Both the position numbers and the translations under genes were made by a program. This document shows, piece by piece, positions 1 through 10,991 of a stretch of 64,000 nt of DNA; the stretch's first letter is position 1; the number at the start of each line of letters is the position of its first letter. The notes beneath the pieces were generated by a model. The model worked only from the letters and a program-made list of their open reading frames with translations, was not told where the DNA came from and made no database searches. Source of the DNA: Orthonyx spaldingii (taxonomy: Eukaryota > Chordata > Aves > Passeriformes > Orthonychidae); assembly GCA_013397795.1 (NCBI GenBank), contig VZTJ01003574.1:1331345-1395344 (forward strand), given 5' to 3'.

Positions 1-3000
1 CCCACCAGCTGCACACAGGTTCATCAGGGTCACAGTTTGGGAGCTGTTTAATGTCATAAAGTGGCACTGTAACCTGCTTGGAGACATGGATTAAGAGAGT
101 TAAATAAAAAAAAGTCCATATTCTGTTGCAACCACACTCAGAATTTAGAAGGTGAGCAGGCACATGGGGGAAGAGAAAGCCCCTGAGGAGCTGTGGGAGC
201 TGAAACATGATATAGCTGGAAGCCAATTCCACCCACTGGGATTTCACAGGAAGGTTTATTATTAAGCAAGAGTAGACCCATGCAGGGTGGGAAGGATAAA
301 GAAAAATGAGGCAAGTAGAGCCTGTTTTTTGCTAAAAGTTGCTTATGTTCTTTGGGATTGCCATGTTGGCCTGGGACATGTCTGCAGAGGGGGATTTGTG
401 GTTCACAGTGCATAGGGAGTGATATTAGAAGTGGAGGGGGAAAGTGGTCCAGTGTCACCAAAGACAGAACTGGTCCTTCTGAACCTGGTGGGGTCCATTG
501 TGAGGTGGTGGCTTCCACTGCCAGCTCTCGTGGGTCTGTGAAGGCTGTAAGCACTGGAGGTGGGTCTGTGCCAGAAATGGATCTTCTCTTTCCAGTTCAG
601 GCCTGACTACCAAACTGACAGACCAAATAATAATAAAAAATACCCTCCTCTGAGATTTGCCAGGTTTACTTATGAATATTTTTTTCTTGGGTTGCTGTGA
701 AAGGATGAGGACCTGTTCTTTGGTTATTGCCTGAAATCATAACTGTTATGGCATATGAGGCATGAAATTTATTGTCAGAAATATGGTGTCCAGGAACATA
801 ACGATGCTGAATATTTCATCTTCCTGGAGTGCTGCCCATCCCAGAAAGATCTTTGTTTTAACTCTTCAGTCATTTCCTTGAGTTGGAGTACTAAATGGTC
901 AATGTCTGTGCTTCCCTCCTCTCCTGCCAGGTGGACAGGCAATCACCTGGGGAGATTTTCCAAGCTTGTACCATGCAGATGCTCCTTTGTATAAGAGGAT
1001 CATTTTTCTGGAGCAATTACAGGAGGGTGAGAAGCTCTGAGATGTAAAGGGGTGTTGTGCCAGGGGCTCTCCTTTCACCTTGCTTCTCTCCTGATGTCCA
1101 GAACTTGAAAACACTGAAGTGCAAATGTCCCCATTGGTCAGACTGGCTGTGGTGGGGCCACCCATATGCCTGAACACTGTGGGCTTGGGGCTGTGTGCAG
1201 GACTATGGCCTTGCTGAGATTATTCTCTGCCTGGTGAAGTCAGTGTTCAGCCCTCAGGGTGCCTGTGGTGCAGCATCCTGTTGGCTGGCTGGTTCCTCCA
1301 GGCATGCCTCAAAACAAATCCCAGCACTTGGATAAGGGCATGTTGCTTTCCCTCCCTCTCCTCGCCTCCCTCGCAGCTCACCAGAGATAATTGAGAGCAC
1401 AAATCATTGCTAATTTAGCTCTGACTGGCACGATGATATGTGGGACCCTATAATGCTGACTGAATAGATTGACATTCTTAAAATAATTACTTCTAGAATA
1501 AGGAATATTACACTAAAAATCCAACTCTCTGACTTCCGGGTTTTTTTTCCTGTTAGTGACTTTTTTGTGGCTACAGTGGATTCTTCACTTTGCAGAACAA
1601 AAAAATATTTCGTTTTGACATTTCTTGCAACACCACACTACGTTTCTCTTTGTTCTAGTGTTTCGGCACAAGTAAAAGTTATTGACTTTAGTCAAAAATG
1701 AATTAATATTTTGCGTTTCCAGCCTAGATGCTGCAAAACCTGCTCCAGGGTAGACTGTACTCAAGAGATTCCCCAATGTGGTGCAGCCCTGTCCCAACCT
1801 CCCAGTGTCCTGCTGTGCTGGCACTCGTGGCAGGACCGATGGCAGCAGAGCTGCGTGTGGCGCTGGGTTTTGTGCCTCACTGAGCAGCTCCCCTGGATGT
1901 TGTGTTAAAACTCCTTTTCTGGATAGCTGGGCTGAGGATCAAGTCTGCCCTGGCTTGTTACCTAAATTGTGTTTGATCCTGTGTCTCCTGAGGTGAACAG
2001 AACATCCCCCCCTCCTCTGGTACCTGTTATCCCTGGCTGCCTCCAATGGCCTTGTTTCCTCGCTGACAGTTACTGAGGAAGCCCAAGCCTTTCAAATGAG
2101 AGGAGAAAAGTTAAGAGATGTAAATGCTGAGCCCCCTTTCCTGCTCTGTCTTCTTTTCTCTCTTCCCTCTGGTTGTCCTTCCTGAGGACTGCTTCCACAG
2201 CAGGATTGGGCTCTCTCCTGGAGGTGTCACACCCTCCCACACAGGCTTTAGCAGGGGCAGGGTGGGCAGCAGAGCTGGACCTGAGCTGCACCTGCTTCTC
2301 CTCTCCAGCCTGTCAAGCTGGTTTTGTACCCTGTTCCCTTTCCTCTGAGCAGCCAAGGGAAGTCAAGAGAGAGTGTCTAGGTCTGCCTTGCTGGTGTATG
2401 GCTGGGAGATGAGGATTCTGCTGGCCTTGGTAATGAGGAACCACTCAGTCTGTAAAGGGCGAGATGGCCCCAAACCTGAGCCCAGGCTGGGGTGTGGGGG
2501 CCCTGCTGGCTGAGCTGTGCTTGGTCCTCACCATGTGTGACTGCACGGAAAGGAGGATGGGCCCAGGGGAAAGGGAGACTCGTGCTGTGCCCTTTGGGAT
2601 GCAGCCCCCCAAGGGGTTTGCTGATTGTGGCTCAGCTTGGTCCTTGTAATCAATATCTGGTTTTACTTCAGTGGATTTTCATGTCTGTCGTCTATTCTTG
2701 CTTATTACCTTGTACTTTGTTTTGCTAGCTTGGCATCTCTGGCAAGTGCTGCAGAAGTGCTGCTGTTCAAAACTCTGGGTTTTTCTGAAAGGGAAGGACA
2801 GATCCTGCTGGCCAGGGCTTGGGGCAGAGTGACCAGGATGTGCAGATGTCCCCACCTTTGTCTGCCTCAGCCTGCCTGTCCCTGCTGCTCAGTGCTGCTT
2901 CTCTGATATATCCCCTCTTGTTTTCAAAGCATGGCCATGCCTTAGCTGAGACAGCTGCAGGTGAGGAACTGTGATTGAGCCGTGCATAAACAAGAACTTG

Positions 3001-3530
3001 CATTAAAAAAAAAAACTATGATACTAGCAGAGTTTTGCCTTGGGTCTGAAGAGCTGAAGTGGCATCTGCCTTGTGTAGTGCTGCAGTCACTAGCACTCCT
3101 CCTGTGACGGGGTCTCTGCAGCACCGAGTGTTTCACGTGGCTCTGTGAGCGCCTCCCTTACAAAACTGCTGGAACAGAGCTAGAGCCTCTTTAATGCCAG
3201 CACCAGGAGGTGAGACATGCTCTTATCAAAGGAGCTGTCAAGGTTTTCTGTTCAACTTTTTTGATCTTGGGTAACTGCTGGAATAATAATAAGTTAGCCT
3301 AAATCTCCCAAGTAACTGTGGTATTACATGATGTTTAATTTGTTCTTTTGTTTTCTCTGGGTGTAGAAACACTCACCTGGTCATTTAGTAGGGCTGAAGA
3401 ATCTGAGAAATGTTAATGGAATTTTAAATGAAGGATGCAAGAGAATCAGAGCCGCCCTGCACGATGCTCTGGACGCAGTGTCTGAGAAGCCTGTCTGCTT
3501 CCAAAGGGCTCTGTCACATGGACTGGGCAT
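1..3530. other. Unique intronic sequence, nothing recognised
   Basis: I found no repeat family, exon or structured element. A T/A-rich segment around 1400-1700 (TAATTTAGC, AATAATTACTTC) is compatible with regulatory DNA but has nothing specific. Confidence 0.5.
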
Positions 3531-3622
3531 TCACAGAAGCACAGGGATGTGGTCATAATTCCCAACATGGCAGAGCTGGGAATAAGATCCTAATCTTCTG
3601 ATATTCAATCCAGTACTAGCTT
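3531..3622 (-). repeat. MIR-like ancient SINE fragment
   Basis: The + strand reads like the reverse complement of a MIR core: 'CACAGAAGCACAGGG', then 'GGCAGAGCTGGGAATA', then 'ATCTTCTGATATTC' and 'CCAGTACTAG'. The order (cleared cash-register-like 'cagagctgggaata' followed by 'cttctga..ccagt') is that of MIR in minus orientation. It is strongly diverged, and a profile search is needed to fix the subfamily. Confidence 0.5.
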
Positions 3623-4403
3623 CAAAACACCATAGCAGAATTCATCTGGCCTTTTCCATCTGAAGTGTCGGCCCCTGCCCCTGCCATGGGAGACAAGTGA
3701 TGCCCAGTGACTGCACCGTGCTCAGCAGAGTTGAGAGGAGTTTGAACCCAAAGTTTGGGCAACACACAAAGCCAGCTACTGATGCTACAGCAGCACTGAA
3801 TGCCTGCCCTCTTCCAGATGCTGCCAGGGAAAAGGACCTTACTGAGTTTTCCCACAGCTAGTGCCCATCTGGGGACTACCCAGGAGTATGGGCTCTGCAC
3901 CCCAGCAAGATGATGCCTAGCTCCAAGCCCTTGGTTCCCAAGCTCATGCATAATCTGTCTGATCCTTGCTTCCCTCTCCTCTGCTCCCTCCCCCTCTCCT
4001 AGCAGCGTGCACACAGCCGGCTTCCGCACACCATCACTGTGCCCTCCCCTGCTCCTCATGTTTGATAAGAGGAAGTGTGCGATGCCAGATAAACACATTC
4101 CTGTTCCAAACTGCTTGGGTTTATTTTAATCTGCCTGGGCCGTTCAGCAGCCTCAGCACTCTGCTCAGCACTGAGTGCAAAGCCAACACTATATTACCAA
4201 GGAGGAGCATTTAAGTGTCCTTAGGTTTGCAGCAGCTTGGTTGGGAAAGAGGGATCCTTTGCCACCCCTTGCTTGGGCCAGAGTGTGCCATCGTTAGCCC
4301 CCCTTACACCCATCATCTCACTTCTCACTCTTTCTCTCTACTAGAACCATATTGCATCCGTACTGCGAGATGTCAGGGAAACATATGCTCCAGCTTTTAG
4401 TAC

Positions 4404-4411
4404 ATTTGCAT
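4404..4411 (+). promoter_or_regulatory. Perfect POU octamer ATTTGCAT beside a homeodomain AATTA core
   Basis: ATTTGCAT is the exact octamer for POU factors, and AATTAG follows directly. A single 8-mer is expected about twice by chance in 64 kb on two strands, so this is a weak call noted for its neighbour site. Confidence 0.15.
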
Positions 4412-4600
4412 AATTAGAGTAATGTGTATGAATAATTTATAGCTGTATGTGGCTGCTCAGTGTGTGACGTTAGCACCCCTCACTAAATCCTTTCCAGTGG
4501 GTGGTGCAGATCCTGCACCAGAGCCATTGTGCCGATGTAGTGTGCAGCCTGCTGGCAGATGCAGGGGCCCTGCTTTGAGACATCAGGGTGTGCATATATC

Positions 4601-4652
4601 TGTGTATGTGGTTGTGTCTGTGTGTGTGTATATATATATATATATATGTATT
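4601..4652. repeat. Compound microsatellite (TG)n(TA)n
   Basis: An imperfect TG/TA tract passes into (TG)5 at 4619-4628 and (TA)9.5 at 4629-4647. It is likely length-polymorphic. There are no other features nearby. Confidence 0.9.
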
Positions 4653-5230
4653 TAGTGCAGAAAGATGGGCTTTTCCAGTTCTAGGGCAAGAGCAGACCAG
4701 AAGTCTCAGAGGCTAAAATGCCTGAGACTCTTAGGCTCAATACTTGCTCCGTTTATGCAGAAGCTGTGAATGAAAATGTTCTGCAACATTTGAAAGCTGA
4801 GGCAGGGATTTTTCCAGCAGGACTCAGGTGTGACTAGTTTGTGTGCCAGGATTATGTTGGGTTTTTTTAAATTACTTTTTCAGGTCATAAAACTTAGCAG
4901 CTTGCAGGGGAGAGGGATAAACATGCCTGCACTGTGTCACAGAGCCTGATCTCAATCAGTCGGTTGGTAAATAGTAGCAAAGAATTGCCTGGACACTGTC
5001 TCACTATTTACCAGCTCTTTAATGTGCGAGCTCTCATCCTGGAAAGCCCAGAGTGCCAGGTAGGTGTTCTAAAGAAGTGATCTGAGTGGCTGAATTCTGG
5101 TCTTTATGTTCCAGTTAATTTTAGCTTAAACTATATTTGGTCCTTTCCAAATGTTTGAGAGCCTTGGCTGGAAAGTGCTGTGCAAACTGGAATGAAGTGC
5201 AGGCATGCACACTTGCTGGCTCATTAGTGT

Positions 5231-5290
5231 TATCCACTGGGAAACTGAGGCAGGTGGTTAAGCTGAGCAGGTCTGCAGAACCAAGGTGTG
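5231..5290 (-). repeat. MIR-like fragment (short)
   Basis: 'GGGAAACTGAGGCAGG' followed by 'GGTTAAG' is the signature of a MIR in minus orientation (reverse of 'cttaacc..cctcagtttcc'). Only this core is recognisable and the flanks are too diverged to extend. Confidence 0.4.
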
Positions 5291-6559
5291 GTGCAGCCTG
5301 GGCTATTCTCCATCACGGGTACAGACAGCAGGTCCACAGAGGAGAGTGTGTTTAGAAGGGTAACAGGCAGCGTAATAGTCCTTAAAGCCCTTGCTTTGAA
5401 CCTTTTCACTTTACAGAATTACTTTGTAAAGATAACACACTTGCAGCCAGTTGGTGAGTTTGTACAGAGGGGATTGCTGTTAAGTTTTATGGAGTCATTT
5501 CTGATTTATATTGCTGTCAGTGACAAGTTAAATGAGCCCAGCATTCAACAGACTGATGTTCAGGTGTGTGCATCTCCTGAGTGCGCTGCTTTGCGTCCAA
5601 AAATGTAGCTGGTGTACCCAGCCAGTCAACAACCATGTTTGTAAAATCCTCATGAATATTCAGGGAAACTCTTTGAATTTTTGCTGTTGCCATTACACAG
5701 CCATATGAATCCATGGGAAGGATGAGACCTTGGCTGATGTTTCTGGAAGCCTCCCTCATCCAGGTTGTTCTGCCCTTGACTGAAGGAGCCTGTGTGGTCC
5801 CCACATCCATTCCAGCTGAAGTTGTTAACTTCAGGCTGTGTTTAAAAATAAAGCAAGGCAAAATCCATACCGACTCTGCCAGAATGCAAGATGAATAATT
5901 AGGTGGAGATCATTAAAGTTTCCCTTCTTAAAAACATACATGGATTATTCTTTAATGGAAAGTTAATTGTTTTATTATTCTCTCCAGATGGTTCTTTTCC
6001 TTTACATTCACAGGGGAATTGATATAGCCTGGAATTCAGTCTCCTGTGAGCAGAACTGATAACCAAAAATGCAACTCTATCACTGATCAAGATACAAAAC
6101 ATAGAAAATAGGTATCTGTATTCCATCAAAGTTTCAGACTCTTCCCATTTTATGATTTTTAATATTATTTATAGGCTTTAAGTGCCCCTTCAACTTGAAA
6201 TGCTGCAGGCTGGGGAGTTTGCATTTCTCTTCCTGGTTGGTTTGTCAAGCAAGCACTAGGTATTGGACACTACTGGATCCTGGCTTTCTTGTGGATGATC
6301 CAACCCTTCCATCCATCACTGGACTGCGGAGGAGTGAAATACACAGTTGTACTGAAAGGTTTAAAGAAGGAAACTGTCATTAGGCACTTGGGGTTACTGT
6401 GTGGAGGAAGCAGTACAGTGTCACACCTCCTTTGTTCTGTGTGTAGAAATGCAGGAGGGCTTGGGAAGCTGGGGAGGCCAGAGGGGAGGTGACTTCCCAA
6501 GGGCACAGTTGTGGCTGTTCTGTTCTGGTGTGGCTCCAGCCTGGTAGATGGCAGCGGGC

Positions 6560-6745
6560 ACTCTGCATGTGCAGCGAGCGTGTTTATCGTGCCTCATTAC
6601 AGCAGTTCACCTCTGACATCTGAAGTGAGTAACTCGAGTGGGCCCCTTATTTCAAACATCCACCCGTGCCGACCTATTGGCCTGCAATGATGCTGCCAGT
6701 TTTATAGCTACTTATTTCCTTTTAATTATTTAGAGTTAAGATATT
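6560..6745. promoter_or_regulatory. Candidate conserved non-coding element
   Basis: The segment keeps several CpGs in otherwise AT-rich sequence (GCGAGCGTG, AACTCGAG, CCCGTGCCGACC). It contains CTATTGGCC (CCAAT-type on the other strand is possible) and ends in TTTTAATTATTTAG, a homeodomain-like tract. No repeat is recognisable. Conservation is inferred only from CpG retention and composition. Confidence 0.25.
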
Positions 6746-8590
6746 ATTGTAAGGGAGGGAGAGAGAGAAGAGTCTCTTATTGTATCAGCCTTGCCTTCCT
6801 CGTAAGCAGATCAGCAGGGCTTCAGTACTGGAGAGCTTTGCTTGAAGACTGAGAATCTGTGCTATGGTTAAGGCTGTAATTTGCTGTTGCTTTATTGAAA
6901 GAGATGTTCTGCTTTTAGAGGAATTGCCTCTTGGGAGACTCCAGATCTTGGTAACCATCAGGGATCTGTAGCTTTCCAACACTTGTATCCTTTGCATCTT
7001 ACTTTCACAATTGTGCATATAATAAGCTTGAAAAACTCCACACTCTTTTGTGTCTTAGGGATAAAACAAGTTCTCTCATGATTTGGGAGGTCTTACCCAG
7101 AGCAGAGGGAAGGAAGGTGAACAGGCTAGGGAGGAAATGTAGCAGGAGGGTGATACTAATGGCTATGGATTCTCCTTCCTCTTCTGTTGCTCTTGGGCTG
7201 GTCAATCCCAACTGGTACATGTGGGGCATCTCCTCTTAATTTTGATATATTTGGGAGGATTTCTCTGTTTCATTATTTTGGATTTATATTTGGGCTTGCT
7301 CGTTGTGATGCAGTTATTGACTGGGCTTGAGGTTTTATTGACTTTTCTCCCTTTTCTAACTGACCTTTCACACCTGGAAGCATCTAAGACACATTTAGTA
7401 TGTGTTTGTTCAGCACCTACTATAACCACTAGTGTCATGCTTTTTGGACACTGACCATAGTATAAATATTAAATAGCAAGTAAGAGCACCGAGAAAAATC
7501 CTGCCTGAATGAAACATGAGATTTACTGATGCGAAGAGATGCTGCGAATGAGAGGCAAGGCTATTTCTATCAGGGCAGTTTCCTAAAATGCCTGGCTGAT
7601 GTGGCCTGGACTGGTGGCAGGATCTAAATGTCTGCATGTGTCAGGAGCCACTCCAGGGATTGTTTAAGCAGTAGCATTAGTTATCATCTGTTGGATGCCC
7701 AAGCAAAGCCTTTGCTTGTAGCTAGGAGGCAGAGAGCAGATTTCCAATTCCCTGCTGTGACTGTAAGGCCAGGTAAATAGAGAAGAAGGAGACAGCAGGG
7801 GGTTTATGTGAATTGAGGAGCAAAGAAGATTGTAATGGTAAATGTTGGATTACTTTTAAAAACAAGTAGGTCATTGAAGATACCATGGTTGGTGAACAGA
7901 AAAAGAAAAAAAGCTGGATTTATTCCTTGTTCTTCTAAGATTTGTTACACTACAAAATTCAGTTACTGCTCAGCATGCTGTCATTTTTAATTCTGGAAGT
8001 TCTTTGTTTCTGTCAGTGGTCCAGCAAGGATGACACTAGACCTGAGATTAGGGGCCTGGGATCTTAAAAGGAGCCTTGGTTCCCAGTTTCCTTGGGAATT
8101 ATGAGTAGGCTGGGCCTTACTGTAGTGCTTACTGGGAACATCACCTGTTGTTCCATTTCCTGCTCTAGCAGGATTTGCCTGTGACTCCACAGTCAACTCA
8201 AATTGTTTAAAATTCAACTTAGCTTTTGTCTTCTGCCCCTTTTGCAGAGTGCTGGCATGCAAGAAAAACATCCGTCCCCATCCCTGCCTTTTGTAGAAAG
8301 CAACAGATGGTTACCTAACAGTCAGTGATAATAATTTGCTGTGAGGTATATCCATGGAATATTCATAGCATTGCTACTGAGTGTGGCCAGTTCTGAGTAG
8401 AAACGATAGCTCCAATGTGTTCTTAAGTGCCCAGTGACTTGGTGTTCACTGAAAAAGAAATCCTAGCATGGTAATACCATGCTTACCTCTAGTGCATTTC
8501 ATGGCTGATTATTAAAATTACTTGCAAACAAGTTCACTTTCACACATCAATACTGGAGAGAAGGAAAACATCACAGATTGGCTTTGTAAA

Positions 8591-8690
8591 CAGGTAAATT
8601 GAGGCTTGGATGAGGAAGACCCTTACTCTGCACAGTGAGTCTGATGGAGGGCTGGGGAGGGAACCTGTGAATCCTGACTCCAGGGCTTAT
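8591..8690 (-). repeat. MIR-like ancient SINE fragment
   Basis: The + strand order is 'AGGTAAATTGAGGC', then a degenerate 'CACAGTGAGTC', then 'GGGCTGGGGAGGGAACC', then 'AATCCTGACTCC'. That is the MIR core read in reverse (aaactgaggc, cacagc-agtc, gagctggga-gaaccc, tcctgactcc). All four blocks are in the right order and spacing. Confidence 0.55.
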
Positions 8691-10699
8691 CTACCAAATG
8701 TTTTCCTTAATAACTGTTCATTTTGTCTCTTCTGGCTCATTACTACATCTGTTATCACTGAACAATGAATCCTAGGAAATGCAAGTGAGAGAGAGGAACT
8801 TTCAGCTTTGAATTCTCCCTTAGGAAACTTATTTCTGGCAAGTTTCACATGTGGCAGCTTCTTGTTTATATTCATAGGGCCTGTAACACATGGCATTTTC
8901 TCGTTGGCTCTGCCCTCAGCTCCCTCCCATGACTGAAGTGATAAGCCATCCTTCTCTCCTTGCCTCTGCTGTTGGTGTGAGTTTTTAGGGCTATGCTCCT
9001 GATGCAGAGCCCAAGCAGCAATTGATTGCCAGCTTTCCCTCCTCCTTAGATGTGTGCTAGCTCTTGAACGACATTTTGAGGTGCCTGAAGCATTCTGTGG
9101 AAGAAAATTAATTGGTTTTGACAAACCACAGCAGTCCCTTGGGTGCCTGGGAGTGCAACATTTATTGAAACCAGGCAGGAAATCAAAACGCTCTGGTGTT
9201 CACTCACCTCCAGTGCAGCTGTGTTAAAAAAATAAAAAGTAAAAAATCCTTAACCTTCCTCTGGATTTTTCACTCTGACATTTGGATCGTCCACTGACTT
9301 TGTAATAAAACCTCCTTTTTCTTTTAGAAGAGGGTTGAGTGGTCATGAAAGATGCCAGAATGACAGCCCAGGGAGTAGATGGTCTCTGTTTACCCACAGA
9401 GCAAACGCAGCATCAGGGCAAACGTTCTTGCCATTGTACTTCCACCTTGACCTGCAGCATCCCAAAGGAGGGTAGGGAATTGCAGGTTTTCAGCACTTCT
9501 AGACTTGACCTCTCTGCTTACACAACTTAATAAGGAATCAGGCTTCTCCTGCTGTTGCAGTGCAGTATTAAGGAAGGATTTTTCATCACAGCTGTAGGCG
9601 TAACAACTTCAGTGCAAACCTCAGGCTGAAAGCACTCTGCTAGCAGAAACCATCTCCTAGCCCCACTCTTCCAGGAGCCTAGCCTGTCTTCCTAACATAT
9701 TGGTTACAATCTGATTCATTCCTAAAACATGCTGATACCCAGTGCAAGGATAAGATGATCCCTTTATACATGACAGATGTGTTATGGTGGATGTGGGTGC
9801 CCTTCAGTCGGCCACTGGCTTGAGGTTGCTGCTCTGCTCTGTGCAGAGCTGCTGATGGGAGTCATTAAGTTGCCATCAAGTTTGAATTAGTGTTGATTCA
9901 CCTCTAAAAAATAACCGGCAGTGTTCTTCACACAGCTCTGAAAGCAGGGCTGGGAAATGAGGGGAGTAATTTTTAAATAAAAGCTGGTTACTGCCCAGGT
10001 GCAGTCACAAAATAGGGTTGGCATTAGTTTTACAGGGGGTGTCCACTTGCCAGCCTGTAAAGTGGTGTGTGATTTCTGGAACGTGCCCTGCTTGATGAGG
10101 CTGTTGAATCTTTTTACAGGTCTTCTGCTGTCTGTGGGCATCCCCAGGAGTGGTGTCAGCAGAGGAAAGCTGTATACTTCCAGCCTGTAGGATCAGGTTT
10201 ATCATAGCTCCTAGCCTCACAGACTGGAAAGAGTACTGGAGCCACTGGAAGGGTTGATTGGAAAGGATTCACAGACAAATGATGTAATGGGAGTTATTCA
10301 GCTCCTCCAGGACCTTATTGCAACAGATTTCTGGGGTTTTAGCAGGTTCTTCATGTGTTGTCCATCACCACAAGATGTATATGGGTATGGCAAGGGTGCA
10401 CACTCTGAATGCAGTAAACAATATGGGGGTGTCAGGCAGAAGGTCCTGATGTCCTTGTGTGTCCTCCGTAACTGCAAGTGCCAGACAGAGGTGGGACACC
10501 TGCTTTGTCAGTGTGGATAGAAACTCTGCAGGCGGAGTGAAGCTCCTGCTAATGTCTGGAGTGACAGAGATGGGGAAGCGACGGACAGAGGAGGAATTTG
10601 CTGCTAAGGAGTTGCTGTGCTTTGGCTCCTCTCAGTTCCCGCTCGCAGAGGCGGAGCAGGGGTGTGTGGAGGCTGTAGAGGGGACAGATGGGGAGCCAG

Positions 10700-10870
10700 C
10701 CCTAGGAGGTCCTTGAGAAGAGCAGGTGATGTGACTGCGGCAGAGAGGGGAGGGGTGGCAATGGCTGCTGGCTCTGCGTCACCGAGACGGTGACAACTCC
10801 TTAAGCAATTAATTAGCACAGCTGAGAGCCTGAGCTCGGTGCTAAAGGTGAGCTGCAGCTGTACAGCAGA
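10700..10870. promoter_or_regulatory. Candidate regulatory element with perfect inverted repeat
   Basis: A perfect inverted repeat GTCACCG-AGA-CGGTGAC occupies 10778-10794; its arms carry TGAC/GTCA half-sites of the nuclear-receptor/bZIP type. About 12 bases on lies CTTAAGCAATTAATTAGC, combining an NKX-like CTTAAG and a TAATTA homeodomain core, then CAGCTG-type E-boxes (GAGCTGCAGCTG). Several CpGs are kept. This suggests an enhancer, but the function is inferred. Confidence 0.3.
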
Positions 10871-10937
10871 GATGCACAAAGGCTTTATTGTTCTGGCTTG
10901 GGACCTCGCTGGGGGCTTGTCTTGGTGGTTGCTACTG

Positions 10938-10991
10938 CAATGCTTCTACAAGCTATTCATGATCTTGTAGAATAGCTTTGTAGAAGCATTG
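10938..10991 (+). other. 54-base near-perfect hairpin (quasi-palindrome)
   Basis: The left arm at 10938-10958 (starts CAATGCTTCTACAA) pairs with the right arm at 10970-10991 (ends TTGTAGAAGCATTG). The arms are 21 and 22 bases and identical except for one extra base in the right arm; the loop is 11 bases (10959-10969). A second, inner pairing CTACAAG (10946-10952) with CTTGTAG (10964-10970) is also possible. Flanking bases pair poorly, so a pri-microRNA-like basal stem is weak. It could be a small hairpin RNA or, more simply, a product of replication template switching. Confidence 0.75.

Larger units (their letters stand above)
3623..8590. other. Mostly unique intronic sequence
   Basis: Apart from the microsatellite, the short MIR-like piece and the candidate element listed separately, I recognise nothing here. 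A purine run (AAGGGAGGGAGAGAGAG) sits at 6751-6772. A 'CAGCACCTACTATA' string near 7410 faintly recalls L2 but is too short to call. Confidence 0.5.

Noticed and set aside
7400..7500. Possible L2 fragment around 'CAGCACCTACTATA'
   Set aside because: Only about 14 bases match what I remember of L2 and the flanks do not continue the consensus.
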